Assembly: GCA_035509615.1 (NCBI GenBank)
Contig: DATJLK010000194.1
Coordinates: 1-6,206, forward strand
Origin: AP-15 sp035509615
Lineage (GTDB): Bacteria > Pseudomonadota > Alphaproteobacteria > ATCC43930 > CGMCC-115725
Direction of reading: 5' to 3'
Length of the DNA: 6,206 nt
The position numbers and the translations under genes are program-made. The notes under the pieces were generated by a model. It saw only the letters and a program-made list of their open reading frames with translations, did not search any database and had not been told where the DNA came from. Of the stretch, positions 5,675 to 6,206 are shown one piece after another (the stretch's first letter is position 1; every line of letters starts with the position of its first letter).

Positions 5675-6133
5675 TCATTGCGGCGCGATCACGATCACTC
5701 CTTCGGATTTCAGCTGCGCAGCGGGCTCTGCCGCCTTGAACTGGGTGCCGCCGCCAGGCTCGTCGAACCAAGCAGCGGTTCTGCATTCCTCTACCGCTAG
5801 CGGCTTTTGGACGACGTAAACGGTGTATGGCAACTTGGCTGGATCGTAGGGCAGCGATCGTGCGGCGTAGGGTGTGGCCGGTGTTGCGAAGAAGCTACCG
5901 TTTTCGCTACCGTAGCGGTCGATTCTCCTTCCCGGCTGCAAGGTCGCGGTAATTTCCTTCCCGTCGCAGCCGTCATTGGGCGGCCAGCTCAACCACTTGG
6001 TGACATTAAGTGCGGGATTTAACGGCGATTGCCCGCCGCCGCCCGCGCAATCGCTACAAATCCCGAGGATGGCAATGGCCATCAACCGGTGCAGATTCGC
6101 CCAACGTTTTTGCACGTGTCCCCCAACGAACAA
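5675..6133 (-). CDS. secreted TNT-domain protein (putative NAD+ glycohydrolase, DUF4237)
   Basis: 152 residues from TTG 6133; a GTG at 6115 (146 residues), just after a GGGGGA (6124-6119), is a good alternative. After a basic start (QKRWANLHR) comes a short hydrophobic stretch (LMAIAILGIC), a likely signal peptide; no proper lipobox is seen at C26 or C29. Residues ~50-150 carry the TNT-domain pattern: W-P-P-N-D-G (50-55), TLQPGRRIDRYGSENGSFF (64-82), ATPATPYAARSLP (83-95), LPYTVYVV (101-108), EPGGGTQF (125-132) and a closing LKSEGVI. TNT of Mycobacterium tuberculosis CpnT hydrolyses NAD+ and kills host cells. R73 and Q131 match its Arg757 and Gln822 positions, but its His792 position (PYH) is Thr104 here. 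C56 and C117 could form a disulfide. No immunity gene is visible nearby. It may be a secreted NADase, an effector or a domestic relative; domain identity is firm, activity inferred. Confidence 0.82.
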   Translation of the reverse strand: MFVGGHVQKRWANLHRLMAIAILGICSDCAGGGGQSPLNPALNVTKWLSWPPNDGCDGKEITATLQPGRRIDRYGSENGSFFATPATPYAARSLPYDPAKLPYTVYVVQKPLAVEECRTAAWFDEPGGGTQFKAAEPAAQLKSEGVIVIAPQ

Positions 6134-6168
6134 TGATTTGAGCCCATGTGTCGAGTGTTCCGTTAATA

Positions 6169-6182
6169 CGCCCTATCGGGCG
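6169..6182. repeat. short perfect hairpin upstream of the TNT gene
   Basis: CGCCC (6169-6173) and GGGCG (6178-6182) flank a TATC loop. On the minus strand it lies about 36 bp ahead of the TTG start, next to a TATTAA (6168-6163) that resembles a -10 box. No -35 at the right distance is visible; TTGCGA at 6197-6192 is 23 bp away. It may be regulatory or chance. Confidence 0.25.
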
Positions 6183-6206
6183 CGGGCGGAGTCGCAAAAA
6201 CCTTCC

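Noticed and set aside
5807..6022. 71-codon plus-strand frame
   Set aside because: Antisense shadow of the TNT-domain gene with no motif of its own.

Overview
This window looks like part of a GC-rich alphaproteobacterial chromosome, possibly a rhizobiales-type soil or environmental bacterium. The inference rests on high GC, the style of the catabolic enzymes and a serine-recombinase C-terminus of a kind common in that group. Genus cannot be fixed from the sequence alone. No rRNA, tRNA or CRISPR array was seen.

There are three blocks. (1) Positions 1-966 are an AT-richer accessory patch (about 33-50% GC in sampled lines, against about 70% in a sampled line of the catabolic block). It holds a membrane-protein gene that reads as two overlapping frames, 177-764 and 745-966. 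The frames meet exactly at a run of nine T (754-762), and one T fewer would fuse them into a 262-residue protein with three membrane segments. A good sigma-70-like promoter (139-168) lies almost on top of the start, so its mRNA may be nearly leaderless.

(2) Positions 1097-4844 are a catabolic block on the plus strand. A TetR-style palindrome (1097-1114) and a strong Shine-Dalgarno precede a two-domain vicinal-oxygen-chelate protein (1144-2364) that looks like an extradiol ring-cleaving dioxygenase. After a 329-bp gap come an LLM-class flavin/F420 oxidoreductase (2694-3626) and, 48 bp on, a flavin-dependent hydroxylase very like HsaA, the oxygenase component of the steroid-degradation monooxygenase (3675-4844). 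A ring hydroxylase beside an extradiol dioxygenase implies a route from phenol to catechol to ring cleavage, for an aromatic or steroid/terpenoid-like substrate that cannot be named here. The flavin reductase the hydroxylase should need is not in the window. The dioxygenase is unusual: its metal site is intact in the N-terminal domain and lost in the C-terminal one, the reverse of BphC/HsaC.

(3) Positions 4845-6206 are an accessory or decayed region. About 430 bp have no supported gene. A frameshifted serine-recombinase remnant (about 5278-5648) follows, and then, on the minus strand, a small apparently secreted protein (5675-6133) whose C-terminal 100 residues match the TNT (tuberculosis necrotizing toxin, DUF4237) NAD+-glycohydrolase fold. 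This stand-alone exported TNT protein and the broken membrane gene at the T tract are the most interesting items.
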